A stretch of DNA of 64,000 bases from Myotis daubentonii (Eukaryota > Chordata > Mammalia > Chiroptera > Vespertilionidae), in NCBI RefSeq assembly GCF_963259705.1, contig NC_081842.1, forward strand, positions 64,058,787-64,122,786. The letters run 5' to 3'. Made by a program: the position numbers and the translations under genes. The notes beneath the pieces were generated by a model that worked only from the letters and a program-made list of their open reading frames with translations, searched no databases and was not told the origin of the DNA. Within the stretch, counting starts at the first letter, position 1. Each line of letters starts with the position of its first letter. Shown here piece by piece: positions 1 to 11,945 of this stretch.

Positions 1-900
1 TGGGGGAAAAGAAACAACAACAACATATTAATTGATGAGACAAATCAGAATTAAAAATGTATTTTCAGTTAGGAGCTTCTGAAGACTGGAAAAGATCAAA
101 TGCTTGTGAACTGGTATTAGGAGACAATGCCAGGCTAGTTCTGCCATATGCTAGTGGCAGCCACATCTGTACTTTACCAAGCAAGCCTCTTCTCATCAGA
201 TCTTCACTGTAAGTCTGTGAAGCAGGATGGAATAGGAATTGTTATACCCATTTCACTGATGAGGAAACTGAACTTTAAAGCTAGTTAATGGCTTTTCAAG
301 CAAAATGTTACTGCATTGGTATCTGCAACACAATGCTTCTCTCAATGAGATTTCCCCCCTTCATACTTATACTGGCATTGGCTTGTGTGTAGAAAAGCTA
401 TTGGTTTTTATATGCTAACTTTGCATTCAGACTCCTCCCAAACATCTCTTATTGGTCTAATGCTCTTTTAGTGTTTTCTTTTTTTGTTTTGTTTTGTTTT
501 GTTTTGTTTTGTTTTGTTTTCCCTCTGCTTTTGCTGGCACATGAACACTGAATCTCTAAATAATGGCAATATTGTTTTCACTTTACTATCAGGCACACAC
601 CTTATTTATTTATCTTGTCTATTTATAATAATCACTGCTTACAGAAAATGCTAAGTATTTTTTGATACTGGATAGTCTTCTTGGTACTAATAGGGAATTC
701 ACAAAAATGTCTCACACCCAAATGCAATAGTGGATTTTAGTTTGAGAGAAAGAAATCTCTATGTATGTGTATGTTTGTGTGTGTATTTATTATATATTTA
801 CTTATGATTTATGCATATATAAACTGCAATATGAGCAAAAATCTAACATTGACAACTAAGCTTTTAATACAACTTACAACAAAAATCAACAACTAAAAGA
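1..900. other. Non-coding stretch with a MIR piece and a GTTTT array
   Basis: No coding signal is visible. About 208-300 resembles a MIR SINE on the plus strand, including the conserved run around gatgaggaaactga near 258. A pentanucleotide (GTTTT)n array occupies about 478-520. The rest is AT-rich and unassigned. Confidence 0.5.
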
Positions 901-904
901 CAAA

Positions 905-1237
905 CCACCCAATTAAAACAATGTGCAGAAGATTTGAATAAGCATTTCTCCAAAGAAGATATACAATGGCCAATATACACATGAAAAGATGCACAACATT
1001 ATTTGTCATTCTGGAAATACTGTTGAAATCTTAAAGAGACTACTTCATACACACTAGGATGGTTGTAAGTTTTTATTGGAAAATGAGAATGCTGGTGAGG
1101 ATATGGAGAAATTGGAACACTCATACATTGCTGTTGATAATGTAAAATGGTGCAGCCACTGTGGAAAGCAGCTCGGTAGTTCCTAAAATTTTAAACATAG
1201 AATTATCATATGCCCCCAAAATTTCTCAATGTAAAGA
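905..1237 (+). pseudogene. Decayed L1 ORF2 C-terminal fragment
   Basis: The plus strand matches the 3' part of LINE-1 ORF2: aaagaagatatacaatggcc, then a MKRC-like stretch, then the ggtgcagccactgtgg region. L1 ORF2 encodes endonuclease and reverse transcriptase; only the end of the frame is here, with several stops and an indel. It stops at the start of the LTR at 1238, so the LTR probably interrupted or truncated it. It is non-functional. Confidence 0.7.
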
Positions 1238-1605
1238 TGTAATGGACTGAATTATCCCTCTCCTTGATTCATGTGTTGAAGTTCTAACCCAAATGTATCC
1301 AAGTTTGGAGAAAGAAACTTTAAAAAGTGAATTAAATAAGGTTATAAGGGTTTGGCCCCAAGTCAACATGTCTGGTATACTTTTAAGGAGAGAGAGATAC
1401 AAGGGGCATATGTCCACATAGAAAAGGCCATGTGAGAAGACATATTCAAACCAATGAGAGAGAACCCAGGAAAAACCAATCCTGCTGGCACCTTGATCTT
1501 GGTTTTCCAGTCTCCAGAACTCTGAGAAAATAAATTTCTGTTATTCATGCCATCCACTCTACTAGTATAGTATTTTTGTCATAGCAGTCTTAGCAGACTA
1601 ATACA
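1238..1605 (+). mobile_element. MaLR-type (MLT1-like) solo LTR
   Basis: The sequence starts TGTAATGGACTGAATT and ends GCAGACTAATACA. In between are typical MaLR landmarks: cttgatcttgg, ccagtctccagaactctgag and the polyadenylation-like aataaattt near 1529. The length of about 368 bp fits MLT1. No clear 5-bp duplication survives, as expected for an old insertion. The subfamily is not resolved. Confidence 0.7.
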
Positions 1606-1639
1606 GATATTTAAATTAAAAAATCATTTTCTCTTTTTC

Positions 1640-1866
1640 TTTTTTTAAATTTTTAAATTATTTTAAAATATATTTTTATTGATTTCAGAGAGGAAGAGAG
1701 AGATAGAAACATCAATGTTGAGAGAGTATCATTGATCAGTTGCCTCCTGCATGCCCCACACTGGGGATGGAGCCTGCAACCTGGGCATGTGGTTTGACCA
1801 GGAATTGAACTGCGACCTCCTGGTTCATGGGTTAATGCTCAACCACTGAGCAACACTAGCCAGGCA
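1640..1866 (-). repeat. VES SINE (tRNA-derived)
   Basis: This is a reverse-strand VES SINE. Reading the minus strand from 1866 there is a tRNA-like head with an A-box-like cactgag region, a B-box-like region at 1803-1815, and a tail with gatttcaat/aaaatat. VES is the vespertilionid SINE, mobilised by L1. The left boundary is blurred by AT-rich sequence. Confidence 0.85.
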
Positions 1867-2344
1867 AGGTTCTGCCTTCTAAATCATCAGGAGCTGCACA
1901 TGCTCCCAATTCACGTGGCAAATGCACATCCTTCTGTGTGGTGGTTCAGTATTTATCCATCTGTGTTTTCCTGCCTCTTATCCATCTTTTTTCTGCCCAC
2001 ATCCCACACTGGAACTATCTTACCTGCCTTTAGAAGAGATGGTGTATATCAACCACCTGAGAGGTGTCTACCTGCTTTTCAATTTCTTCATCCCCAAAGA
2101 AGGGACCCAGTATGCTCCCGTGACCCACCTGTGAGGACCTCCAGTGAGAGATTGTTTTTGATCTATGCATCTATGAAACAGACTTCATAAGTTTTGGGTT
2201 GAAACTGTTGCTATTTGCTAGTTTCACTTCTCTACTCTTCAATTGTCTTTCAGTTTTCAGTTAACTCTGTAGAAATCAGATAGTAATCTCTATCCTGCCA
2301 TCTTCACCTCTATAGTGAATTGCTTTTATCAGAAAACACAAACC
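1867..2344. other. Unassigned sequence
   Basis: Nothing recognisable. Open frames at 1900-2190 have no family resemblance and are probably chance. Confidence 0.5.
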
Positions 2345-2357
2345 TAATTACTTTAAA

Positions 2358-2567
2358 TATATTTTTTAATTGATTTCAGAAAGGAAGGGAGAGGGAGAGA
2401 GAGATAGAAACATCAATGATGAAAGAGAATCATGGATTGGCTACCTCCCACATGTCCCACACTGGGATCAAGCCCGCAACCCTGGCATATGTCCTGACCA
2501 GGAATCGAACCATGCCCTCCTGGTTCATAGGTATATGCTCAACCACTGAGCCATGCTTTTCGGGCCT
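2358..2567 (-). repeat. VES SINE with target duplication
   Basis: This is a full VES on the minus strand. It is flanked by TAATTACTTTAAA (2345-2357) and TAATTATTTTAAA (2568-2580), a 13-bp target duplication with one mismatch. The tRNA-like B-box region lies near 2500-2512. The right duplication abuts the CTAG end of the next Helitron. Confidence 0.9.
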
Positions 2568-2580
2568 TAATTATTTTAAA

Positions 2581-2972
2581 CTAGAGGCCCAGTACACAAA
2601 ATTCATGCATGGGGGCGGGAGGGGGTGTCCCTCAGCCTGGCAGCCTGCACCCTCTCCAATCTGGGATCCTTTTCAAAATCTGGGACCACTGGCTCCTAAC
2701 CACTTGCCTGCCTGCCAGCCTTATTGGCCCCAACTGCCCTCCTCTGCTGGCCTGATTGCCCCCAACTGCCCTCTCCTGTCAGCCTAATCACCCCCAACTG
2801 CCCTCCCCTGCCTGCCTGATTGTCCCTAACTGCTTTCTCCCCCGCCAGCCTGATCACCCCTAACTGCCTCTGCCTTGGCCCCTACCACCATGGCTTTGAT
2901 CAGAAGTTGGACGTCTGAAAGATCTCTGGTTGATCTGGTCCAATTAGCATATTACCCTTTTATTAGTATAGA
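2581..2972 (-). mobile_element. Nonautonomous HeliBat Helitron
   Basis: On the minus strand the element starts TC (2972-2971) and ends CTAG (2581-2584), with A and T flanks as expected for Helitrons. A degenerate terminal hairpin (tacacaaaattcatgcatg) sits just inside CTAG. The interior is a C-rich run of imperfect cctgattgcccctaactgcc units. There is no Rep/helicase frame, so it would depend on an autonomous partner. Confidence 0.88.
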
Positions 2973-3024
2973 TGAGTGGTTTTAAAAGGTATTTTCTGTT
3001 TCTACCTTTTATATTATCACTTAA

Positions 3025-3287
3025 CTAGAGGCATGGTGCATAAAATTTGTGCATGGGTAGGGACCCTTGGACTGGCCAGTGATCAGGGCCAATCTGTGGT
3101 GTGACCGGCGGGGCGATCTGGGGGCCCTGCTGGCACCCTCCTTGGCTGTCCTGGGGCTTGCAGGCTGGGGGCAGCTCCTGCATTGGGCGTATGCCCCCTG
3201 GTGGTCAGTGCATGTCATAGCAACCACTCATTCCAGGATCTTTCTGCAGTTTGGTCAATTTGTATATTAGGCTTTTATTATATAGGA
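3025..3287 (-). mobile_element. Nonautonomous HeliBat Helitron (263 bp)
   Basis: CTAG is at 3025-3028 and the 5' TC end (as GA) at 3286-3287, with flanking A and T. The terminal hairpin is gtgcataaaatttgtgcat. A CTCF-like motif lies at 3191-3204 on the minus strand (written atgccccctggtgg on plus). The 5' end has the typical TATATAATAAAAGCC pattern. Confidence 0.9.
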
Positions 3288-3454
3288 TGAGGTGATCTCT
3301 CCCTTTCTCCCTTACTCTCTCCCTCCCTCCTAGTAAAGCAAAGGAAAACAGTACCACTTAAATACATTGAGAGCACTCAACTCTGAGTTAACCCCATTTA
3401 TTTAAATTTTCTCCAAATTACATAACACATGCCTGGTTCTTATAACAATTCCTT

Positions 3455-3711
3455 TTTTTTTTTTTTAAATCCTAACCCAAGGATATGATATTTTTCCATT
3501 GATTTTAGGGAGAGTGAAAGAGAGAGGGAAAGACAGAGAAAAACATTAATGTGAGAGAAACACATCAATTGATTGCCTCCTGGAGCCCTAACCAGGGCTG
3601 GTGCCAGGGAGGAGCCTATAACCCAGATACATGCCCTTTACCAGAATCGAACCTTGGACCCTTTGGTCCACAGGCTGACACTCTATCCACTGAGCTAAAC
3701 CAGCTAGGGCA
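3455..3711 (-). repeat. VES SINE with target duplication
   Basis: This minus-strand VES is flanked by AACAATTCCTT at 3444-3454 and 3712-3722. The tRNA-like head is at the right end (ctctatccactgagctaaacc) and the A-rich tail at the left. The body is more diverged than in other copies. Confidence 0.88.
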
Positions 3712-3722
3712 AACAATTCCTT

Positions 3723-4262
3723 GTTGAGACTCTAACTAAGACAGCCGCAGTTCCTAATAGCTTTATTACTTTGTTGCAATGAATTTATAAACCTAAGCTT
3801 TGTTATGTTTAGATGTTTCTGGTGGTTTTTAGAATAAGACATTGACAAGTAATATATTTCTCTTTAATTCATAAATCTATTCAGGACTATTTATTGAACA
3901 CATTATGTGTTTGATATAAAATGAAGAAATATAATCGCTAATATTGTTATATATTACATATACTTGATAGTAAGAGTTAATTATACTAACATGTGAGGTT
4001 TATAGAATTGTTTTACATATGATTTAATCTTCAATTACTCTTTAAAATGAAACTATTTAAATACAAAATTTAAAGCTCAGCAATATTAATTGGAAGCCAT
4101 CATGTTAAAGCATTGATCTATAAACTTAATCTGTTAAATAGATACTGTTAAGATAGTTATTAATCATTGTAAGTAACTGATGAGAAAACTGAGGTTCAGA
4201 AATGCCTGGAACATTTCTAAAGGTCATATAATTAGCAGGAGGGCACATCTCCAAATCTCATT
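3723..4262. other. AT-rich unassigned sequence with a MIR fragment
   Basis: About 4150-4262 resembles a plus-strand MIR (gatgagaaaactgaggttcag, then a ggtcatataattagcagg segment). The rest is unassigned and has no coding signal. Confidence 0.5.
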
Positions 4263-5400
4263 TCCCCCAGCTTTATTGAGATATAATTTACAGATAAGTT
4301 TAAGGTGTACAAACTGTTGATTTGATACATTTATATGTTTCAAAATAATTACCATCATACCTTTAGCTAACACCTGTGTCATATGATATACTTTTGGGGG
4401 GAGTGAGATCTTTTAGGATTTACCCTCTTAGTAAATTTCAAGTATATAGTACAGTATTATTAATTCAAATCACTATGTTGTATGTTAGACAACAGGATCT
4501 TATTCATCTTGTAACTGGAAGTTTGTACTCTTTGACCAACATTCCCCTTTTCTCCGCTACTCAACACCCAGTAACCACCATTCTAGTTTCTGTTTCTATG
4601 AGTTTGGCTTTTTTAGATTCCAAATGTAGGTAATATCATGCAATATCCATCTTTCTCTGTCTGATTTATTTCACTTAGCACAGTGCCCTCAAGTCCCAGC
4701 CATGTTGTCACAAATGGCAGGATGTTCTCCTTTCTCATGGTTGAATAATATTCCATTGTGTGTATATACCACATATTTTCTATTCATTTACCTATTGACA
4801 GACACTTCGGTTGTTTCCATACCTTATCTACTGTGATTAATTTTATAATGAACATGAGAGTGCAGATATGTTTTTAGGATCCTATTTTCATTTTTTTAAA
4901 ATATATACCCAAAAGTGAAATCACTGAATCATATGATAATTTGTTGTGCCCTGAGGGGTCCCAAGAAAGGGAAGTTACAAGTTACCCTGACATTCCACAG
5001 GTATGTTAGCTACAAAAAGACAATAGGATCAGTAAAGATCAAAGTTGATCTTGTCAGGGAAGATACTGGCCTAGGACATGACTACCCAGTATAAACTGCT
5101 CTTTAACTAAAAGGTTTTAATTTCAGACCATTCTTTGTGGTTACTTTAGGTCTTTTGAGTTTGCAATGCAGTTCTTCTAACACAGGCCTTCCCTGAGTTA
5201 GTCAGATTAGCATGTAACTCCTTTACATCCACAGTTATCACTTGTCCTTTTTATGATAGCCATTCTAGCCAGTATGAGGTAATAGCATCTCAATATGTTT
5301 TTTACTTCAATTTCCATCATGATGAGTGATGTTGAGCATCTTTTCATGTAGCTGTGGCCATTTGTGTGTCTTCTTTGGATAAACCTCCCATTTTGAATGC
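4263..5400 (-). repeat. Old L1 3' end, split by another repeat
   Basis: The minus strand reads as the end of L1 ORF2 and its 3' UTR. On plus it begins agctttattgagatataattta (4270), passes the attccattgtgtgtatataccac segment, and resumes at 5234 with the MKRCSTSLI-like end of ORF2. The L1 is interrupted at about 4942-5233. Stops show it is dead. Confidence 0.75.
4942..5233. repeat. Unidentified repeat inserted in L1 (copy 1 of an inverted pair)
   Basis: This block breaks an L1 3' end. Its 5080-5230 portion is similar to the reverse complement of 6591-6750. It starts near TGTGCCC and ends near CCACA, so a solo LTR is possible, but no convincing target duplication is visible. I cannot name the family. 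Confidence 0.5.
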
Positions 5401-5562
5401 TTTGGTAATATTTAGATGCTGAGAGAGGGAAAATGACCCAAGAAAAAACAGGGAGACTAGATGGTGTTCTTTGAGGATTTGCAGTGCATTTATTATTGCT
5501 TGAGTGAATGGTTAGTGAGAAAGAATTTAGAGATGGGGCTGGAGAAGCGAGCTGGACAGTGG

Positions 5563-5613
5563 CGTGTGTGTGTGTGTGTGTCTGTGTGTGTGTGTACACA
5601 TGCATGTGTGTGT
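5563..5613. repeat. (TG)n microsatellite
   Basis: An interrupted TG array with ACACATGCA within it. Frames crossing it are artefacts. Confidence 0.9.
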
Positions 5614-6590
5614 AAGGGAGGGTTTGGATGATGTTTGAAATAAATTGAAGACATAAAGAAGAATGCCATGTAAAACTGTGTGTTTTTGAAATACTGCTCT
5701 GACAGCAAAGTAGAAAATAGATTTAAGGAGAGTAACAGCAGTGATAAGGAGACCAATCAGGAGGGTATTTTAGTGCTCTGGGAGAAATATGAAGTTGTCT
5801 TAAATGACAGTGGTGACAGTAAAAATGGAGAAAAATAGAAAGATTGAGAGATTGATGGGCTGGATTCCATGGGATTCTCTTATTGATTGGATTGAGAGGA
5901 TGACAGAGTGATTGAAGTCAAGGATAACAAGTAAATATCAGACTTGAATAATTACTGGGATGGTAATAAGTAGAAGTAAATTTGTTGGGGTAGAGAATTT
6001 TAGCTTTGACATGCTGATCTTCAGAAGTGTCTGTGTGAAAGCACTTAATTAGGCAGTTAGATATTTATGCCTGGAGCTCAGGAGCTATCTGGTGTGTGTG
6101 TGTGTGTGTTTGTGTGTTAGGCATCTGCTTATATTTGGCAATTGATGCCATGAGACTAGAAAAAAAAACTGTCCTGTAATGTTTCTAAGAGTGAGAAAAA
6201 CAGAAGAGCCAAGATTAAACACCAGTATTAAAAGTAAGTACAGGAAACAGAGCATGAACGAGAGATTAAGAAAGAGCAGCCAGAAAAGGTGATGAAATGC
6301 AAGCCAGTACATTGGAGGTCAAGCTAAGACATGGAGCCAGCCAAGAATGCAAGTGACAGTGGATTTAGTAGAGAGACCTAAGGATGTTGAAAAATCTTCC
6401 TTTCCTTTTAAAAAAAAAATTTTCCATTGAGTAAAAAATCATCTACAGTGTTCTCTCAGATCACACTTTTTTTTTTTTTTACGTCTTCATGTTTCCCTTG
6501 GTCATTTGTTTTTATCCCAGTTCTACCAATGGGTGCTGACTTCATCCAAGAAAGCACACCCCAGAGTCTTTGTGGTCCTCAGATTGCCCT
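5614..6590. other. Purine-rich ancient repeat-like sequence with a second TG array
   Basis: About 5850-6350 has the purine-rich character of an ancient mammalian repeat (gattgaagtcaaggataac, aggcagttagatatttatgcctggag), but I cannot assign a family. A (TG)n array lies at 6091-6118. No coding evidence. Confidence 0.4.
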
Positions 6591-6750
6591 GGATGTAAAG
6601 GAGTCGCATGCTACTCTGACTAACTCAGGGAAGGCCTGTGTTAGAAGGCCTGTCTTGCAAACTCAAAAGACCTAAAGTAACCACAAAGAACGGTCTGAAA
6701 TTAGAACCTTTTCGTTAAAGAGCAGTTAGCCTGGGGAGTCATCTCCTAGG
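6591..6750. repeat. Unidentified repeat, copy 2 (inverted relative to 5080-5230)
   Basis: The plus strand reads ggatgtaaaggagtcgcatg and continues as the approximate reverse complement of 5080-5230, ending near agtcatctcctagg. Similarity stops at both ends, so these are two dispersed copies of one family in opposite orientation, about 1.4 kb apart. Confidence 0.6.
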
Positions 6751-8199
6751 TTCAATTCATACAAGGCGTTGGATCTTCATTGTGTATCTTCATTAGGTGT
6801 TTCTGAACGATCGAATCCTCAGACCCGTGCACTTGTGGACAGATATACTTTTCTCTTGACAATATTTGTTAACTCACATTGCATTATTTTGGCAAGTCAT
6901 TATGTGAAAGAAAATGCCTGGTTCCTACTTTGTCTTACCAAAGACACCTTCTTGAGGAGTGAAGAAAGAAGTACAAAAGGAAACAAAGAGAAAAGAAAAT
7001 TATTTCTTATTACTCAGAACATATATGGAGAGATTGTAGAAGAAATGGACATTGTAGTTAGAAGTGCTCATTCTACTGGTGATTCATAGGTGATGGAGCT
7101 CACAGATATTATCACCCCCTGACCCCCCCCCCCATCCCTGCACCTCTTGGGCAATCACATTGCATTTCCAGATACCTACTTGAAATTATACATTTAAATC
7201 AATATTTTTGTTACACTTTAAATGAAATAAAATATATAATAATAACAATAATAATTGGACATTTTTCTCTGAAAATGCAGAATAAAGCCAGTTCTATGTT
7301 ATTATCTAACTTCTTGTTTAACGTATAGACGCTCCAATATAACAACAAACATTTTGCACAATGATGATTTTAACTTAAGAAACGGACCTGCTGATATTGT
7401 TCTCTTATTTCAAATCTATACACTACCCACCCTTAAATTTTTCTTTTTGCTTCATCTAAGCTTATGTTCCTTGACCATCGTGACAGTTTGCATATATGCA
7501 GAAGGAGGTGGAGGTGACTGGTACTGCTACTTGTTCCTTCTCTGGGTCCTGATCACGTCTCATTTTATTTTTTGCCTTCATTTCCATGGTTTTCCTCCTC
7601 CTACTCAGTTTCAAAAATGAAAAATAAAAATAGGGAGAGCTTTTTAATATGCTTTTAAAAAAAAACCCTTTGAAACGATACCGTCTCTGTCACTTCACTC
7701 TCACTTTTTAAATTATAAACTAAAATAAAAATTGGCATATTGATAAAAGCTTCTAAGGCTGCTGCCTGCTGCTTTCTGGTGATTAGGTATGAGAAGGTGG
7801 CCTTTCTCAATTCAGATAAAAAATATGCAAATGATGATATTTAAACCAAAATGACAGTGTAGTAGAAGAGGGAAGGGCATAATTATTCTCTTTTTTTGCC
7901 TCCACCATTTCTTTTTTGTATGGCTATGTAGGCAATAATTTAAAACTTCATTGAGGAGTTGAAGATTAAGGAAAACTTCACACATAACTGTGTACCAGTT
8001 CTCCACCTTGGAAAGAAAGCATTTCTGATCTGGCTCAAATATTCTAAATTCTCCCTTCTTTATTCAGATGTTGCCTTAGGCTTGTTGATTTTCCACATGG
8101 ACAGGAATCTGGCAAATTTTTAGCTCTTGTTTTGGGCCAACCTTTATGCTGAGCTTTTAAATATAGCTTTTCATTTACTCCCTACATAATTCTTTAACG
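6751..8199. other. Unassigned sequence
   Basis: No repeat I can name and no defended exon. There is a short C homopolymer near 7120-7133. Frames at 6769-7089 and 7354-7620 show no domain or codon pattern I trust. Confidence 0.45.
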
Positions 8200-8335
8200 T
8201 AGGCATTGCTATCCTTATTTTCAAAGTGAAGAAACTACAACATGCTGTTAGCACACAGTCAACATTAACATATCCAAGATCACTCAGTAGAAAGTGAGAG
8301 ATGAGAACTAGGTCTGTTTGATTTTAAAGTAAGTA
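8200..8335 (+). repeat. MIR SINE fragment
   Basis: The ccttattttcaaagtgaagaaac core followed by ccaagatcactcagtagaaagtg matches the MIR layout (core, then a tail resembling ggtcacacagctagtaagtgg). Confidence 0.6.
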
Positions 8336-8344
8336 CTATTTTCA

Positions 8345-8816
8345 TGTTGCAGAATTTACCTGGCGACCTGAAAAAACACACAAGAAGTACTCGGAGATTC
8401 AGGAAAAACCCATTTATTTTCAGATGTACTAGTACAGTGACTCAGGGGAGTCTGTTTCTCCAAAGCCTGAGTGATGAAATGGAGAACTTTCCCGTTTTAC
8501 CCTTTGGTTTCTTTGTCTCCCAAATATGGCAGACTTCTGAACCTTTCGCGGGCTTTGTGAAAAGCCCCGTGTGTTGGGATGGGAGACGTGAGATTACACC
8601 CAAAGGCCTGGTCTGGTACCAGCGCGCTGATAACCTCCTCTGGGGGTTGTGTATGGTTCATAGTTTATGGCCTCTGTACAAGCATTACAGATAAGAGGGA
8701 TGGGGTTTAATTATACTAGCAAGAATGTGCGGCAGAATACTAGTTCCTGGCACAGATTCAGATTCCTAGCGCCCCCGTCCAAAATGTCTTATATATCCCT
8801 TCATTCACCCATCACA
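8345..8816 (-). repeat. Possible solo LTR
   Basis: On the minus strand the block ends TTCTGCAACA at 8345. An AATAAA lies about 70 nt upstream of that end (plus tttatt near 8410-8416), as in an LTR R-U5 region. The 5' end may be the TG near 8816, close to a TATATAAG-like stretch. No target duplication is evident and I do not recognise the family. The open plus-strand frame at 8344-8694 would run antisense through it and is probably chance. Confidence 0.33.
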
Positions 8817-10790
8817 CAAGGAAAGAGGTAGATAAGTCCAGGGTGGAAACTAATGAATGGCCAGTGTCTCAGTGCATGAGCTGTTGTCTGAGCACACCTG
8901 AAGACTTACAATATGTGTCATGTCTATTTCAATGATCCCCAACCAACACTGTGGATGCAATTCAGAAGGCCATACACAAATATTGTACACATACTGGAGG
9001 GAGCATACATATAACTTCTTACAGGTTTGCGTAGAGACTCTGTGGCCACTCTGTAGAAACTGAACCTGAGCTTTCAAAGTCCATCATCTGCACTGACATA
9101 TTTATTGTCACAGTCAATGTAATATGTCACCCAACAAATTGATGCAATTGTGAGTTATAACATGTATACAGGCCAGGAATTGGGGTTTTCTAGTGAAAAC
9201 AGGAATCTGTGACTTCATTGATGCTGTGGATGTTTTAAAATTTTATGTGTAAAATAATAGTGTGAATATAGTTTACTGCAGACATTGGCTAGAAATGATG
9301 TGTGAATATTTATGCATGTATTTAGACATGTGATTTTCTGCATGAAATGAAGAACTGGAAAACTGGGGTGGCTGAGCTTTTTCAAACAATAGCTACATAT
9401 ATTGAGTGAAAGGCAGCTAGACTGCTCAAATTCTAAATTCCCATTTGTAGGACGCATTAAGCCTTATAGCAGCACTAACTATGATTCCAAGGACAGTTCA
9501 GCCTTCAGGATACAAGCACTCTCCTCTGAAGCACTGAGTCACTGCAGTTCTTGCTGGATCTAGAAGCAGCCATGGGACTCATTTTCTCACTTGGAAAGCT
9601 ACTACCAGCTGACTTCGGATTGAATTTCTCAAGCTCCTGATATCACTTAAAGGTTACATATTTCATTAAAACTTTAGGGGAAGGGAGAAAGAAAGAGTAT
9701 GGTGTCGCCTACAGATCTGGTGGTGTGTGTTCCTTTGGGTAAATGGCCAAATGACTACAGCACGGATACTTCTGATGATGTTTAAAGGGCCACATATCCC
9801 GTTCATACTTCATGGCCTCATTATTCAGCAGCTTCTAATGAAACTGCCTTTTTGTAATTTCTTTTCCCACAAAGTACAGTCCTTCAGACAGAGGGAGGTA
9901 GCAGTCTATCTCTGTACTTTAAAAGAAAAATTGAGTAGAATTGGACATCTGTGCCTTTCATGTCAGCCATGTGGAAGAGAAAAAACAAGGAGACAGGAGA
10001 TACGGGTAGCTGGTGCTTTGCCTATTGTGAAGACCATGGGAACCCCAGCAGCCTCCTCCAGAGACAACACATCTCTTTATTCTTTTATCAAAGAGAACTC
10101 ATCATGTTGAAAGTCTAAACTCCTTTAGCAAGAGAGAGACCTAATGGTGCTTTTTTTGTCTCTCATCTCTCACTGCTGTTTGAAATATACAAGCCTTTTG
10201 AGAGGGAGGTAGCATGAGACCAGGAACCTAATACCATGTCTACCTCTCCATTTGTTCTTCTTTCTCTACCTTTACCCAAATGCTATGGGAAGAATGAGAA
10301 TGAAGCCTTGTGAATTTCGACTGTGATTCAGCAAGTTTTATATGCAAGAGAAACTGGAAGTAGTCATCAGTTATCAAGGATAGCTTCATGTTGCAGACTT
10401 TAATAGTCTGTGAGATACAAATGACATGCTGTATTGGACAAGATTGACCCAGAATGCTTGTACTAACAACAAATTATCTTTTTTGAGGACTCTAAGTGCA
10501 ACAAGGATGCAAAGCTGCCAAGGTACTCTTTTTCCTTAAAATTCACTTTAGATCAGGAAAACCACCAGATTTATCAGTAGTTATGCCCTTAACCCAAACG
10601 TCTCAGGATTTACCAGTTTTATATCAACCATGCCTCCCTTTAAGCCTATGTGCTAAAAGTTAAATGAAAGAAGGTCCTCCCCTCATTTTGGCATTAGTTA
10701 CCTCTGACCTTGTTCAACCAAATATTGTTCACTCTGACAACAGCAGGTATATTCCAGTTCAATTCTGCCACTAAACACTCAGAGTTAGTG
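8817..10790. other. Unassigned sequence
   Basis: Nothing I can name. The frame at 9727-10110 has no recognisable domain and no supporting splice or start context. Confidence 0.4.
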
Positions 10791-11462
10791 TCAGACTTCA
10801 CAACTTTAAGGCTATGGTCCCCAACAGGACTGCCCTTACTTCAGATGCCAGGTATATGTGGGGAATTTCCAAAGCACTCACTCTCTAACTGACCGGCCAC
10901 AGTGCAGGGGTTCCAATGACCCCCTTTGGCTCAATAATTTGCTATGTTAACACACAGAACTCAGGAAAGTGCTATACTTATATTTGGAGTTTCATTATAA
11001 GGGATATAAATCATGACTAGCCAAATAAAGAGACACATAGGGCGAGGTTTGGGAGGGTCTAAAACAGAACTTCAGTTTTTTCTTCATGACGTCAGGGTGT
11101 GTCAACCTCCTGGCACATGAATGTGCACACTAACTAGGAAGCTCCACTGAGCTTCTGTGGCTAGAGGCTATATTGGGGTTCCTTTACAAAGGCACAATTA
11201 ACTGAATTATTGGCCACATGATTAAACTCAATCTCCAGCCTCCTTCCCCTCCCCCAGAGGTAAGATTACCTCAAATTTCCAGCACTATAATCATAAGATT
11301 TGTTTTCCTAGTGACCAGGCCCCATCCTACAGCAATTTAGGGGCTCACCATGAGTTTCATTAGTGTAATATTAAGTGTGATACAAAGGGCTCATGAATAA
11401 CAAAGACACTTCTATCACTGGGAACATTCCAAGGGATTCATAAGCACTGTGGTAAGACCTGG
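10791..11462. repeat. Ancient LTR-like repeat, family not assigned
   Basis: Segments such as ttccaatgacccc, gaactcaggaaagtgctata and cactgggaacattccaaggg resemble an old mammalian LTR seen in many genomes. The edges are unclear and the call rests on general recognition. Confidence 0.35.
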
Positions 11463-11484
11463 GGGAAAAAGCAAACACATTTTT

Positions 11485-11696
11485 TTAAAAAATATTTTAT
11501 TGATTTTTTACAGAGAGGAAAGGAGAGAGATAGTTAGAAACATCGATGAGAGAGAAACATCGACCAGCTGCCTCCTGCACATCTCCTACTGGGGATGTGC
11601 CCGCAACCCTGGTACATGCCCTTGACCGGAATCGAACCGGGGACCTTTCAGTCCGCAGGCCGATGCTCTATCCACTGAGCCAAACCGGTTTCGGCA
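11485..11696 (-). repeat. VES SINE, first of a pair on one target
   Basis: A full minus-strand VES with the tRNA-like head at the right (ctctatccactgagccaaaccgg) and gattttttacagag at the tail side. It is flanked by AGCAAACACATTTTT at 11470-11484 and 11697-11711. Confidence 0.93.
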
Positions 11697-11711
11697 AGCA
11701 AACACATTTTT

Positions 11712-11945
11712 AAAAAATATATTTTATTGATTTTTTTACAGAGACAAAGGGAGAGGGATAGAGAGTTAGATACATCGATGAGCGAGAAACATCAATCAGC
11801 TGCCTCCTGCACACCTCCTACTGGGGATATGCCCGCAACCAAGGTACATGCCCTTGACTGGAATCAAACCCGGGACCAGAATCGAACCTGGGACCTTTCA
11901 GTCCACAGACTGATGCTCTATCCACTGAGCCAAACTGGTTAGGGC
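11712..11945 (-). repeat. VES SINE, second of a pair on one target
   Basis: A second minus-strand VES, flanked by the same 15-mer AGCAAACACATTTTT at 11697-11711 and 11946-11960. It carries a short internal duplication in the B-box region (a tgGAATCAAACCCGGGACC-type segment repeated at 11860-11895), which the first copy lacks. The two SINEs are therefore not simple identical duplicates. Confidence 0.93.

Noticed and set aside
1803..1815. Possible tRNA genes from A- and B-box-like sequences in the VES copies
   Set aside because: They are tRNA-derived SINE heads that lack a full cloverleaf and carry SINE bodies, tails and target duplications.
3021..3270. Opposed 67-68-codon frames
   Set aside because: Entirely inside a nonautonomous Helitron.
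5850..6350. Possible L2-type LINE sequence, also about 13650-14560 and 40870-41150
   Set aside because: The resemblance is to diffuse purine-rich ancient repeats; I could not fix a family, so they are described but not named.
8344..8694. 116-codon plus-strand frame
   Set aside because: It overlaps a possible antisense LTR, has no domain, and its composition resembles neither known proteins nor a conserved exon.
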